Positions 54,723-64,000 of a stretch of DNA of 64,000 nucleotides are shown piece by piece (within the stretch, counting starts at the first letter, position 1; the number at the start of each line of letters is the position of its first letter). The notes below the pieces were generated by a model. That model made no database searches. It was given only the letters and a program-made list of their open reading frames with translations, and was not told the origin of the DNA. A program made the position numbers and the translations under genes. Origin of the DNA: Gymnopilus junonius (Eukaryota; Basidiomycota; Agaricomycetes; Agaricales; Galerinaceae); contig JADNYJ010000002.1 of NCBI GenBank assembly GCA_015501075.1, forward strand, positions 744,001 through 808,000, read 5' to 3'.

Positions 54723-56096
54723 ATGAACCAAGATGCTTTTATTTTCGGACTCGCGATCGTGGCCCTCGTCTGGTATCTTGTTCCGTGGTCAATAAGCATC
54801 TTGGGATGCATAGCAGCGTATGTCGCCAGCGTCTATTTTGGAATATACAACTAATACTTCTTAGCCGTCGGCGGTACCGCTCGAGGCCAATGTCCCCTCT
54901 GTCCCGCGCCGGAGTGTCCAATTCTCCAGGTGTTTCGATCCTCAGGCCATTAAAAGGACTAGATACCAACCTATACGAGAATCTGGAGTCAACTTTTAAA
55001 CAGGAATATTCCAACTACGAGATTATATTTTCTGTTGCAGATGAAAACGATCAAGCTCTGAACATTGTCCATGCGCTTATTAATCGCTATCCTCTTGTCA
55101 AAGTTACGATAATTACAGGTATGTGTCTTTTTCTCGGAAATGTTTCTGCCACCACTCATATCTGCAGGCGAAGAAGTTGTGGGAGTCAATCCAAAAGTCA
55201 ACAATCTTGTGCGTCCTTTCAGAACAGCCGCAAACGACATATTATGGGTTCTTGATTCTGGTGTCATGGTTGACTCAGGAACTTTGGCGCGAAGCGTCGA
55301 CATTCTTACTGGGCTGTCGACACCCTCCGGTCGAAAAGTCGCCTTGGTACACCACGTCCCCCTCGCACTAATTGACGAGCCTAAAATTGGCTCCAGGCTT
55401 GAAACTGCCTTTCTCAACACTAATCACGCAAAGATGTATATTGCGATCAACACCATTGGTATCGACTCTTGCGTAGTGGGAAAGTCCAATCTCTATCGCC
55501 GGTCAGACATCGAGCGCCTAAATGGCTCACTGGTTCCTATACAGTCGCAGCCGGTCAGCACGCAGGAACCTATAAAATATGGATTGGCAGCGTTCGGTCG
55601 ATTCCTCGCAGAGGACAATATGATAGCTAGCGCTCTTTGGCACGAGCTTGGGCTTAGACACGATTTATCTTGCGACGTTGCCCGAAATGTCATAGGAAAC
55701 ATGTCGTTCCTAGACTATGTTTGGAGGCGCGTCCGGTGGATCCGCGTACGCAAGCGTATGGTGCTTGCTGCGACTCTTCTCGAACCCTTTACGGAGTCCG
55801 TCATGTTGTGCATCATTGGCAGCTTTGCCTGTAGTACACTGTTTACAATACCGACCTGGATATTTGTTTTAGTTCACTTTACGACCTGGCTATGTGTTGA
55901 CCTTGATGTATATACCTCCATAGCTGGCCGTGATATTTGGAAGGATGGTATACTTTTCTTTCTCCTCGCCTGGATGGCAAGAGAAATTCTCGCGTTCCCT
56001 GTATGGTTGCTTGGTATTGTCGCCGACGATGTGACATGGAGGGGACGGAGATATACCGTGATGAGCAATGGTGAAGCTCGCCTCTGCACTACATAG
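54723..56096 (+). CDS. GCS1: Ceramide glucosyltransferase (GT21)
   Basis: Transfers glucose from UDP-glucose to ceramide in Golgi/ER membranes to make glucosylceramide. Start MNQDAFIFGLAIVALVWYLV at 54723, an N-terminal membrane helix. After an intron in CIAA/RRR, the GT-A domain reads GVSILRPLKGLDTNLYENLE, STFKQEYSNYEIIFSVADEN, ANDILWVLDSGVMVDSGTLA (the D-x-D-like metal site region), AEDNMIASALWHELGLRHDL (third Asp, D3) and RRVRWIRVRK (the Q/R-x-x-R-W motif). C-terminal membrane helices (ESVMLCIIGSFACSTLFTIP, REILAFPVWLLGIVADDVTW) and a final RGRRYTVMSNGEARLCTT complete the family pattern. Only two introns (about 54819-54864 and 55120-55167). Stop TAG at 56094-56096. Confidence 0.94.
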
Positions 56097-56373
56097 CTTG
56101 TCCCAGATACCACCAACATACAATATTTTTCTTCATTGGAGTTGCTCGCATTACTGAATTGGTTGTAGCAACAAATTTGGTAAGCTATTAATACAAAGGT
56201 AGTAGATAAGCTGCTGTTATATAACATGTAATGTAAGTAATATAAGCTGTAATCTGAGTTACACGTATTAACGTTTTAGATTCCGATGTCCTGCCATATA
56301 TTAGTATCACGTAGTCCGTAGTCGTGGAAGAAATAAAAAGACATTTCGTAGGCCATGGGGGTTATTTGAGGCG

Positions 56374-57177
56374 CTATATGATCGCTCGGAGTGACCCTCT
56401 TTGAATCCGGTAGTTATAAATCATGATTACCTCTTCAAAAAACGAGTCGGACCATTCTTGACATGTTTCTAGTGCTGATGCTCGCAGTCTAACCTTGTCC
56501 CCGTCTTCAGTCTCAAGGGGAACAGATTCACCACTCCTGTCCTTCTGCCTTTCATTTGAGAACCAATTTTTGACTTGCTTGTAGGCCCTGGATAGAAATA
56601 ATGAGAGACAATTGTTAATGAGAATAATAGTCGTTAGTACTGACCGATTGATTATTATAGCAATAAGAACCATCCACGATTCACAGGGATACATTGTAAT
56701 TTCATCGTAGACCATTCGGAGGACCAGCAACTGGCGTTCATTGACTGGAGAGTTGTCTAGAGACTTGATTTTGGTAGCTTTGTCCATGAGATCCTTTCGT
56801 CTCTTTTTCATTTGTATCCTGCTGCTAAGGTTTGATTCGACTGCTTTTCTCGTCCTCTTTGCAGAGTTGTGCCGAATAAATGGAACAAAGTTGGTATCTG
56901 GTGATGATATATGTTTGGAAGAAGTGGAGTGTCTGAGCACCCGCTGTTCCACGATCTGGTGGGCTTTCGTAGATCTGTAAGGAGTGTGTAGATTGACCAT
57001 ATCTTGAAGGAATGGTGTAGGTAAAGAATCCGAGATGGGAGACGACGAGCCAAGATTTGGAAATTCGTAGGCAGAAGGAGAGTGTTTGCCTAAGGACTTA
57101 TCATTGTCGTTGTCGATATCAGAGATAACGCTGGCCAAGAAGTGAAGGGGTCCAAGTTGACTTGGGGTGCTGGTCAT
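56374..57177 (-). CDS. Homeodomain transcription factor
   Basis: Start MTSTPSQLGPLHFLASVISD at 57177. The N-terminal ~100 residues are Ser/Pro/Asp-rich without a known domain. A basic stretch (RIQMKKRRKDLMDKATKIKS) precedes the homeodomain: NERQLLVLRMVYDEITMYPC, ESWMVLIAIIINR, then across one intron (about 56589-56645) AYKQVKNWFSNERQKDR, the recognition helix with the invariant W-F and Asn. A C-terminal segment ends RGSLRAII at 56374. The WFSN-type helix is shared with fungal TALE-like and HD1 homeodomains. The region has no second homeodomain gene or other mating-locus marker, so a general developmental regulator is more likely. Confidence 0.82.
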   Translation of the reverse strand: MTSTPSQLGPLHFLASVISDIDNDNDKSLGKHSPSAYEFPNLGSSSPISDSLPTPFLQDMVNLHTPYRSTKAHQIVEQRVLRHSTSSKHISSPDTNFVPFIRHNSAKRTRKAVESNLSSRIQMKKRRKDLMDKATKIKSLDNSPVNERQLLVLRMVYDEITMYPCESWMVLIAIIINRSVLTTIILINNCLSLFLSRAYKQVKNWFSNERQKDRSGESVPLETEDGDKVRLRASALETCQEWSDSFFEEVIMIYNYRIQRGSLRAII

Positions 57178-57497
57178 AATAAATCGTGAACGAGATGTAA
57201 AAGAGTGAAGTGGGAAATGAAAGGAGCGACTAGCGCATAAGAAGAAGAAGAGAGAAAGAGAGAAATGGAGCTACACAGAACAGAGAGTCGTATTCTAATA
57301 TCTGACCCGGAATATAAAGGAACAAGGATATGTCAACGACTGTGGCTCATCGAATTCTCATCAATGCTGTAACGGCAGTTGCCGGTATTGTTCTTGTCCG
57401 TAAATAGAACAAGTCAATCAGCATTCAGCTCAGTTCGACTTGACAACAGCTCCGAAGGACTCGTTACAATTGCCTTTGTCTTTGTTCACCTCCAAGT
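57178..57497. promoter_or_regulatory. Divergent intergenic region
   Basis: 320 bp between the homeodomain gene (-) and SEC3 (+) start codons. A purine tract of GAA/GAGA repeats lies at about 57239-57270. Presumed bidirectional promoter. Confidence 0.4.
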
Positions 57498-60400
57498 ATG
57501 GCAGATCAACGCCACAACATAATTGCGTCGGTGTTCTCGAGACGCAACGCCGCTGGAAATTTGGAAGAAACATATGTTTCTCATGTCAAGATCTGGGAAG
57601 ATGCTGGAATCGAGGGTGGAGGACGAAAACCACGTTACATTCTTCTTTCTCGTATGTTGCTGTCTCATGGATTGAAGACTTGTTTGATGAATTGTCACCA
57701 TAGAGGCGAATAATGGTTCTGGTTTCATCCATAAGTCCAAGCTGAATACCAACGGCACCTTCTCTGTTGGTAAAACGTGGCGCTTGGCCGAACTTCGTGC
57801 TGTTCAGGTTATCAGCGTACGTCCTGGAATCCAGCGCTAATGTTCATATACGCCGAAGATGTTCATATTCCTGATTGTAGCCTACGACTTTCAATCTGAC
57901 GCTCTCGAGGACATATAAATGGGAAACCGAAAGTCGAGAGGATCAAGCCAGCTTCCTGGAAGCCATGATTCGACTCTTCCGCACTGTGACGATGGGGCAA
58001 GCCCCGTTGCAACTCAATGGTGTTCGGGACTTTGATGTTTCCGCAGGTATAATTTATGTTGTCATATAATCTTGACCTCTGACATTCTCTACAGTTAATG
58101 CTCAACCTCTTCCAAGAGACTCAAGGCGTGATAACCGGACACCATCTCCTACAAATAATATTGGCCGAGACTTGCGCGGCCAAACCTCTTATGCACCATC
58201 TCAGAACGGCAACGTAGACAACTACAGAAACCCTTCGCCAATACCACCACTGCGACCACGAAATGGCCAGGCTCGCACCGCATCCCCGGCAACCCGTGAT
58301 CGCAGACCTCCGTCCATAGTTGTACCCCCTCCTCCTGCCCCTATATCAACCCACCGCGCCCGATTACCGTCAAACGCAGCATCTGTTTCTAGCCAGTTAC
58401 CTGCAGTACAGCAAGATGAAACACCTCCACGGTTTGTGTATTTGGTGGCTCACATTCTCAATCTCACAGTGTGGACAGGCTTGCTCGGGAGACTTCTAGG
58501 ACTTTTTCTGGCACCCGTGTTCAGAATCCTTCCCCAGCACCGTCTTTCAGGTCCCGAAATCTGACGCGCGCTGAAAACACTTCCCAACAATCGGCAGAAG
58601 CGAGCCTTTCCCGAAGGGACCAGAATGCGAGAATTTCATACTTCGATCCATCCAACCAAGCCCTGCTCGATCAGCTAATCCTTGGAGCTGACAATCAGAC
58701 TGACATAGAGGGAGAGGAGGAAAATGCTCAAGCAACTTTGGCAAACGTTGAAGAAATGATTGAAGGTTATGAGTGGGCTAGCGATGATGTGATCGGAAGA
58801 AAGATGACAAAAGGGGCAGTGGATTTGATAGAAGCCAGGTTGCTAGACGAGCTGATGGCTCTCGAAAAGGTCAGAGAAAGGCTTTTGATTCATGACGACT
58901 TCCTAAATAAGAATTTGGTGCAGGCCAATATACATTCATTTCTTGAGTCTGATGACAGGGTTGCTGTTGTTATGAAGTACATGGATGACGCTATAGCTGA
59001 ACTGGATACTATGGATGGCCTAATATCTTCTTACAAGATCCATCTAAATGTGCGTTTTCTCCTGGTTTCGAAGTCATCTTTCGAGGTCATCTTCCTAATA
59101 AAATGGATAGGCCGTGGGCGAAGATATATCATACATCCAATCTCAAAACCGTGGTTTGCAAGTACAAACCCAAAACCAAAGAGCACTTCTCGCTGAGTTG
59201 CAAAATCTTTTGGTAAGTTCTGCTGGAGAGTCCACGTCTTTCACTTTGTCTCTCGATTGATGACATGGTTTCAGCGCACCGTCCACGTTGACCAAGATGC
59301 CCTCACCACGCTTACGCAAGAATCTCTCGAGAAGCCACAAAGTATTACCCGGCTAGAAGAAGCAGCTGTTCAATTATACAAAGCTTTACAAGCCGGAAGA
59401 GATACAGGTATACACAACCCTAGTGTAAGACACGTTGTACTGAGTTTGAATCTCATTTAGATATGGCAGCAACGATGGAAAGGTTGCAGGAGTATCGAAC
59501 ATACAATTCACAATTCTGCAAGAGATTGTTCGATTTCCTGTCTATCATGTTCATTGCGCAAGTAAGTCACGTTGTGAATATTCTACATTGCGGTCAGCTA
59601 AATATTCATAGTCTAAAATGCTTCTTGGAGATACATCTGGTTTGTCGAGGCCAACCTCTCGACCGACAGCCATCTCTCATACAGACCTTGAGACGTATCT
59701 TGGAAGATATGCTGGTCTATTGATTTACCTAAGAGAAATGGACGAAAGTATATACAGCAAGCTGTGTGCGGTACGTCCTATTCTGTTGTTCTTGCCGGTG
59801 CTCTCTCCGCTCATACTCTCCATTTAGACCTATTTTTCAGCTACCAGCGACCTTCATGGCACGCAGATGAAAGCCTTACTTTCTTCCCACCTTGAACTTG
59901 TCAAGAAAACTCCAGATGACGATTTGGACCAAGGTAAGCAAGGAAAATATTGTAGTTTTAACATTTGGTAATGAATTTGGTAGGTTTTGGAGTTTCACCC
60001 TCACCTCTTACTTCAAAGGATACTGTGCGTCGTGCTGGGACTCTGATACGCTCTCCGATTGAGCGGCGGCAAAGGGAAAAAGAAAAGCAACAAAATGATG
60101 GAGAACTGCGAGCTTCTGAGGTATGTATCTGTAGCCGTCTTAGAAGAACTTGTCAAATGCCTTCGGCCAGGTTTTTGGGCTCTTCCTCGAGCAAGTTGCA
60201 AAACTCGTATATCAGGAAAACGATTTCATCGCGGACTTCCTGCAAATCAATGATGCAGGGTTTACATTTGCCGATTATATGGGGTTGGATAATTACTTCC
60301 GCAGACAAGCAGCTCGCTCAGCTTCATTGACTCAAAACACTCTCAAACTCATTCGTGGTGCATTGGACCTTATTTTTGGTTTCCTGCCTGCGGAATTGAA

Positions 60401-61559
60401 GTCATGGCTAGATGCTGCTCTGGCCAAGGATAGCATGTAGGTGTTCTGCCGACAATAATGAGTAGACTTTTAATGTCTTCTAATCAGGGAAATTGTCGGA
60501 ATACTTGCTTTCCTTGAACGCTTTCTGACGGAAGCGGAAGAAAAAGGGAATCCTTTTCTCTTGGGCCTCCTGGAGAAGCAACATACGCGATTAAAGATTG
60601 TTTTCGATCGACATATTGTGAGATATTTGATTGCACCGATACTGCTCAATATTGATTTGCCACAGAGCGAGCAATTGAAAAATATCGAGCGAACTAAGCT
60701 TACGAGCAAGAAGCGAAAGGGCGTCACTAGCTTTGTGAAGAACTTCCCTGCATATGCCTCCCGCATTGAAAATCAACTTGTTGGAGCCAATAATTTGGAG
60801 ATACGGACACATGTGGACACAGCCTATGAAAAAATTGTCCAATCGATGTTTGATTCGTTAAAACAAATTGCGAAGTTAGAAGGGGAAGGAGAAGACAAAG
60901 GGCAGCTCAACTATCACGTTTTACTGATTGGTGAGTCGTACCCATGAACTTTGATTCAGTTCATTTATGAAGATCGTAGAAAATATGGCTTTCTTTGTTC
61001 GTGAAATGTCTCAGCTAGAGTCCATGAATACCTTTACACGTCGTGCTGAAGGAATATACGACGAAAATCTCGCTGCATACATTAAGATTATCTTCCGTCG
61101 GCCGTTTAGCAAGATAATTGTTGGTGATTTCTTTTGGATGCTTAGGATTTTAGTCTTCATTATTACTTTTAGGATTTCTTTGAGGGACTTGATCGCGTTG
61201 CAAGAGATGCAAGTACATCTGAAGCGACTTCCAATAGCAGCTTTAACAAATCGGCACTTAAGAAGGTCGTAAAAGACTACAACGCTAAAGACGTGAAGAA
61301 GCATATTGACATTCTGGCGAAGAGAGTGGAGAAGCATTTCACTGAAGACAAGTCTACGGCTGACGAAAGTGGTGCAAGTGGGATTACTTCACATAGGGTA
61401 CTGATAGGGGTCTGGAATGCTTGCGAGGCAGAATTCGTCAAGCTGACAGAGGCATGGAATTCAAGAATATCGCAGGTATATGGCGACAGTGGGGTATCGT
61501 TGGAGTACACAGCATCAGACGCCGAATCAGCCTTTAGAAGGCAGAAATTTGGATCGTGA
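57498..61559 (+). CDS. SEC3: Exocyst complex component Sec3
   Basis: Marks sites of exocytosis at the plasma membrane and tethers secretory vesicles. Start MADQRHNIIASVFSRRNAAG at 57498. The N-terminal PIP2-binding PH-like domain includes ETYVSHVKIWEDAG, GRKPRYILLS, SKLNTNGTFSVGKTWRLAEL, then across an intron PTTFNLTLSRTYKWETESRE and FLEAMIRLFRTV. A Pro/Arg/Ser-rich linker (about residues 150-280) precedes coiled-coil segments (SDDVIGRKMTKGAVDLIEAR and following) and the Sec3 C-terminal helical rods (GFTFADYMGLDNYFRRQAAR, LDLIFGFLPAELKSWLDAAL, GVWNACEAEFVKLTEAWNSR). It ends ESAFRRQKFGS, TGA 61557-61559. More than 12 introns. Its stop codon is 49 bp from that of the facing HVA22 gene. Confidence 0.9.
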
Positions 61560-61608
61560 ATGCACCATTAAATAAATAATATTTATAAGCATACGTCAAG
61601 GGCTAGTG

Positions 61609-62412
61609 CTAACGCTGTGGGACTGGAAATGGAAGAGGCTGCTTTCCAGCCACCTCTTGCCGTGAATTGTTCGAGCTGCTGGATCGTGCGTTCTGTGGTC
61701 GGGACGGAGGCGCGGTGCTGGATGGGTTAGTGGTTGGTTGCAAGACGTTCAAAGCCGAACGCCAGGCATCGGCAGACAAAAGCCACGACCATTGGGAACC
61801 GGCTGCGGCTGCAGGAGAAGCCGCGTGGGACTGTGGGTTTCTGGTGGAAATAGCCCAAATCGAATTCCAGAGTCCAGTAAGCTTCTCCTGCAGAAAAGAA
61901 AGGACATTCTGTTGGATACGAATGATGCCAGCATCGAATTCGGCTTCATTACGGGAGAAAAAGGGTTGCAGGCAGGCGTTGTAAATGTACGTCGTGCCCT
62001 ACAGAAGGAGGAAAGTCAATTTGGGGAGCGAAACAGGGGCAACATATGGACCTCTGTTTGGGGCAAAGCCAAGAAGAGGAGGAAAACGGTTTTCAATTCC
62101 CAATAGAAAGGCAGCCTGAGGGGAGGGTCAATCAGATGCCCTGGGAGTTCCCAAATAAGGCTAGAATAACTTGCCAGCTGACCAGCCATTCGGCCACGGA
62201 TTCAACGGCCATGAGGGCTCCAATGACTGTCCAGTAAACGGACCATTTGTGGAGATCGGGGTCGGAAAGAGGACGATGGGAGAGGGCCTTGAAGGTGGCG
62301 TAGCAGGGCAAAAGAAAGACAAACCAGGCGCTAAAAGGGAATGAGAGGAGAAAAGAAAGAAAAGAAGGAGAAACACAAACGAGAGGAGACGCGAGAGGGT
62401 GGCTGCAAGCAT
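61609..62412 (-). CDS. HVA22/TB2/DP1 (REEP/Yop1) family ER-shaping protein
   Basis: Start MLAATLSRLLS at 62412. After an intron, AWFVFLLPCYATFKALSHRP, LSDPDLHKWSVYWTVIGALM and AVESVAEWLVSW form the TB2/DP1/HVA22 domain, continuing LPFYWELKTVFLLFLALPQT and EGTTYIYNACLQPFFSRNEA across two more introns. Reticulon-like hairpins of this family bend ER tubules. The C-terminal tail is polar, Ser/Asn/Pro-rich, ending LPFPVPQR at 61609. The second intron (62116-62174) begins with GC (exon ...AGCTG, intron gcaagt), confirmed by the W-L-P-F-Y-W motif it interrupts. Confidence 0.9.
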
Positions 62413-62556
62413 TTATAATAATAAGAAATGGGTCAAGTTGTAGGGCAAGATGTTGATTGGTCGTGTTTGGCGGGATGACAATGGCTGGCTGATTGCCCCC
62501 ATCTTTCCCCGCATCCCGTCTTTCTTGCCTCCTCCAACTTATCCGTCCGAAGCCTG

Positions 62557-64000
62557 ATGGAGTCCACCCCTTCCAACAGTCCCGTTATCAAGAAGCAGGA
62601 AGATGAGGATAAGTCCGACAAGCGCGACATTAAGCCTGTTCCCAAGACCTTGAACAGAGTGCCTCGTAAGTCCATGTCTATCCCGCGTTTTCTTTTCATC
62701 ATCTGCCCTTCTTTTCGTTCCGTAGGTGCTTGCGTAAGTCTCCTTTTATTCTTCTGTCTTTTTCTTGCTCAAATCTCTATTTGATCAGAATGCCTGCAGG
62801 AAGCAGAAAATGCGCTGTGAGGGTGCCGACAATCCCCCCTGCAGGCGTTGTCGTAACACCGGACTCGAGTGCTTGTTCGAGAAACCATCCCGTGAAGCGA
62901 CTTTGACTGGCGAAGCTGGTCTCGAGTACGTCTTTGTCCTGTCCTTCCCCAATGTTATCTCTGATTTTGCGTAGACGCATCCGCAGCCTAGAAGCACATG
63001 TAGCTGAGATCCGCCAGACTCAAACCACAATTTCAAACACCCTCTCAGAACTGGTGCATCATTTACGCAATGGAGGTATTCCTGCTCGGTCACCATCTAC
63101 CTATCCGTCTTCGTCCTTCCAACAGTCACCGAGTCTTAATTCCCCTTCCATATCGACCCCTACGGTAAGCCATCAGCATGCATCGCCATCCAACACTACA
63201 GCATCGTTTGCCTCTGGTTCGCAACCCCGTCAGCAGAGGAGTGTTACCTATCAAAGCCCTTCCGTACCGCCATCAGGTCAGGCCCAGGAAGATGTGCATC
63301 AGTCTCAACTTTCACCCATGTATGGGAATTTTCCTTCTGGTGGTTCCAACTACAATGCCCATAATCAAACCACTTCGGGCCCCGTTCTTCCTCCGTTTTC
63401 AAGTATCCAGACTATGGGCCCTCCAGTTTCACAACAGGCTAACATCTCATCCATTCGCTATCAATCTTCCGAACCTGGCTATCGTGGATCTTCAAGTAAA
63501 TATCCCTCTGGATCCAAAAGGCATGCACCTCCATCTTCGAACGTCACTAGCGCCGATTCTTCAGATTTTGATGATGAAGATGGTGGCGAATTGCCTGCCT
63601 CTGGCCTGGTCGCTCCTTGGGAAGTCTTACGGGGTTTAGCTGATGTAGCTATTGAACGAGCTGCAAAGGTGGTTACTTCTATTTATCAAAGCCTTGCCTC
63701 ATTGATACATTTGGGCTCCCTAGGAGAATGGTGATAGTAGTGAACCTCATAGCAGAACAAGGACTCCGTCTCCTGAACGTCAATCAAGGCCATCCAAGAA
63801 AAGGAAAATACGCCACAAGTTGCCACAGGGTTTGACATTCACGGACGGTAAGCATTATCAAAATACACGCATTATACAAATTAATTTTTCCGTCCCTAGT
63901 CGTGACCAAGGGAATCATTACCGAAGCAGAGGCTCGTGAACTGTTCAAAATGTTTAGTCCCTTTATTTGTGCTCTTTCTCGTAATGCTAACTTTTTGACA
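62557..64000 (+). CDS. Zn2Cys6 fungal transcription factor, 3' end outside window
   Basis: Start MESTPSNSPVIKKQEDEDKS at 62557. The zinc cluster is assembled from three exons: the first (62557-62665) ends PR plus one base, an 8-nt microexon (62726-62733) adds A-C, and the third starts at 62789 with NACRKQKMRCEGADNPPCRR. The pattern is C-x2-C-x6-C-x7-C-x2-C-x6-C. A short coiled coil (RRIRSLEAHVAEIRQTQTTI) follows, as in Gal4-type dimerisation. A long Ser/Pro/Gln-rich region is followed by LPASGLVAPWEVLRGLADVA and, after an intron, a basic stretch (SRPSKKRKIRHKLPQG) and DVVTKGIITEAEARELFKM, the usual entry to the fungal-specific TF domain. That domain continues beyond base 64000. Confidence 0.9.
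62726..62733 (+). other. 8-nt microexon carrying the first zinc-cluster Cys
   Basis: GTGCTTGC lies between ...ttccgtag and gtaagt; flanking introns are 60 and 55 nt. It supplies Ala-Cys in Arg-Ala-Cys-Asn-Ala-Cys. Confidence 0.85.

Noticed and set aside
56374..57177. Homeodomain gene as part of a mating-type (HD) locus
   Set aside because: No second divergently placed homeodomain gene, no mitochondrial intermediate peptidase and no other usual flanking marker is present in the window.
1..64000. Biosynthetic cluster, viral or transposon insertion, CRISPR-like array, tRNA
   Set aside because: No backbone enzyme cluster, no reverse transcriptase, transposase, integrase or terminal repeats, no spaced repeats, and no tRNA B-box in a foldable context was noticed. 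Detection was by eye only.

Overview
This window looks like a piece of nuclear genome from a filamentous basidiomycete, most likely an Agaricomycete. Genes are packed closely on both strands and almost all are broken by many short introns of about 50-70 nt. The encoded proteins match fungal or basidiomycete families: the beta-glucan synthesis protein SKN1/KRE6, the RAVE subunit Rav1, the Ima1-type inner nuclear membrane protein, an F-box-like protein, a RAP1-type Myb protein and a Zn2Cys6 factor. I recognise 29 protein-coding genes. Two are cut by the window edges. I saw no tRNA or rRNA gene, transposon or CRISPR array, but made no systematic scan for these. Gene ends below come from following exons by eye through GT-AG (and a few GC-AG or AT-AC) introns; spans run from start codon to stop codon and include introns.

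Layout. 1-6 kb (+): coiled-coil protein, Yhm2-type mitochondrial carrier, Mpv17/PMP22 membrane protein. 6-14 kb (-): TRAPPC8/Trs85, LCCL multi-pass membrane protein, a conserved orphan. 14-24 kb: seipin (+), SH3BGR/glutaredoxin-fold protein (-), low-molecular-weight tyrosine phosphatase (+), methylmalonate-semialdehyde dehydrogenase (-), RAP1-Myb-like protein (+), Rab GDI (+). 24-36 kb: Rav1 (-), four-domain fasciclin protein (+), carnitine-type carrier (+), N-acetylglutamate synthase (-). 36-48 kb: broken F-box-like gene (-), UBE2O-type E2/E3 (+), SKN1/KRE6 (-), SNAP43-like gene (-), Ima1 (+). 48-57 kb: Ser-rich membrane protein (-), membrane-anchored heparinase-type lyase (-), PTS2-bearing peroxisomal thiolase (-), ceramide glucosyltransferase (+), homeodomain protein (-). 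57-64 kb: Sec3 (+), HVA22/REEP protein (-), Zn2Cys6 factor (+, cut by the window end).

Most of these are core eukaryotic functions (membrane traffic, lipid and cell-wall synthesis, mitochondrial and peroxisomal metabolism). I see no operon-like or cluster logic and no clear sign of a new defence, toxin or metabolic system. What stands out is gene structure: two consecutive 3-nt microexons in the Yhm2 gene, a 7-nt microexon in UBE2O, an 8-nt microexon carrying the first zinc-cluster cysteine, four GC-AG introns and one AT-AC intron in the thiolase gene. Three genes (F-box, SNAP43-like, Ima1) need single-base frame changes to read through, which means either decay or residual assembly indels.
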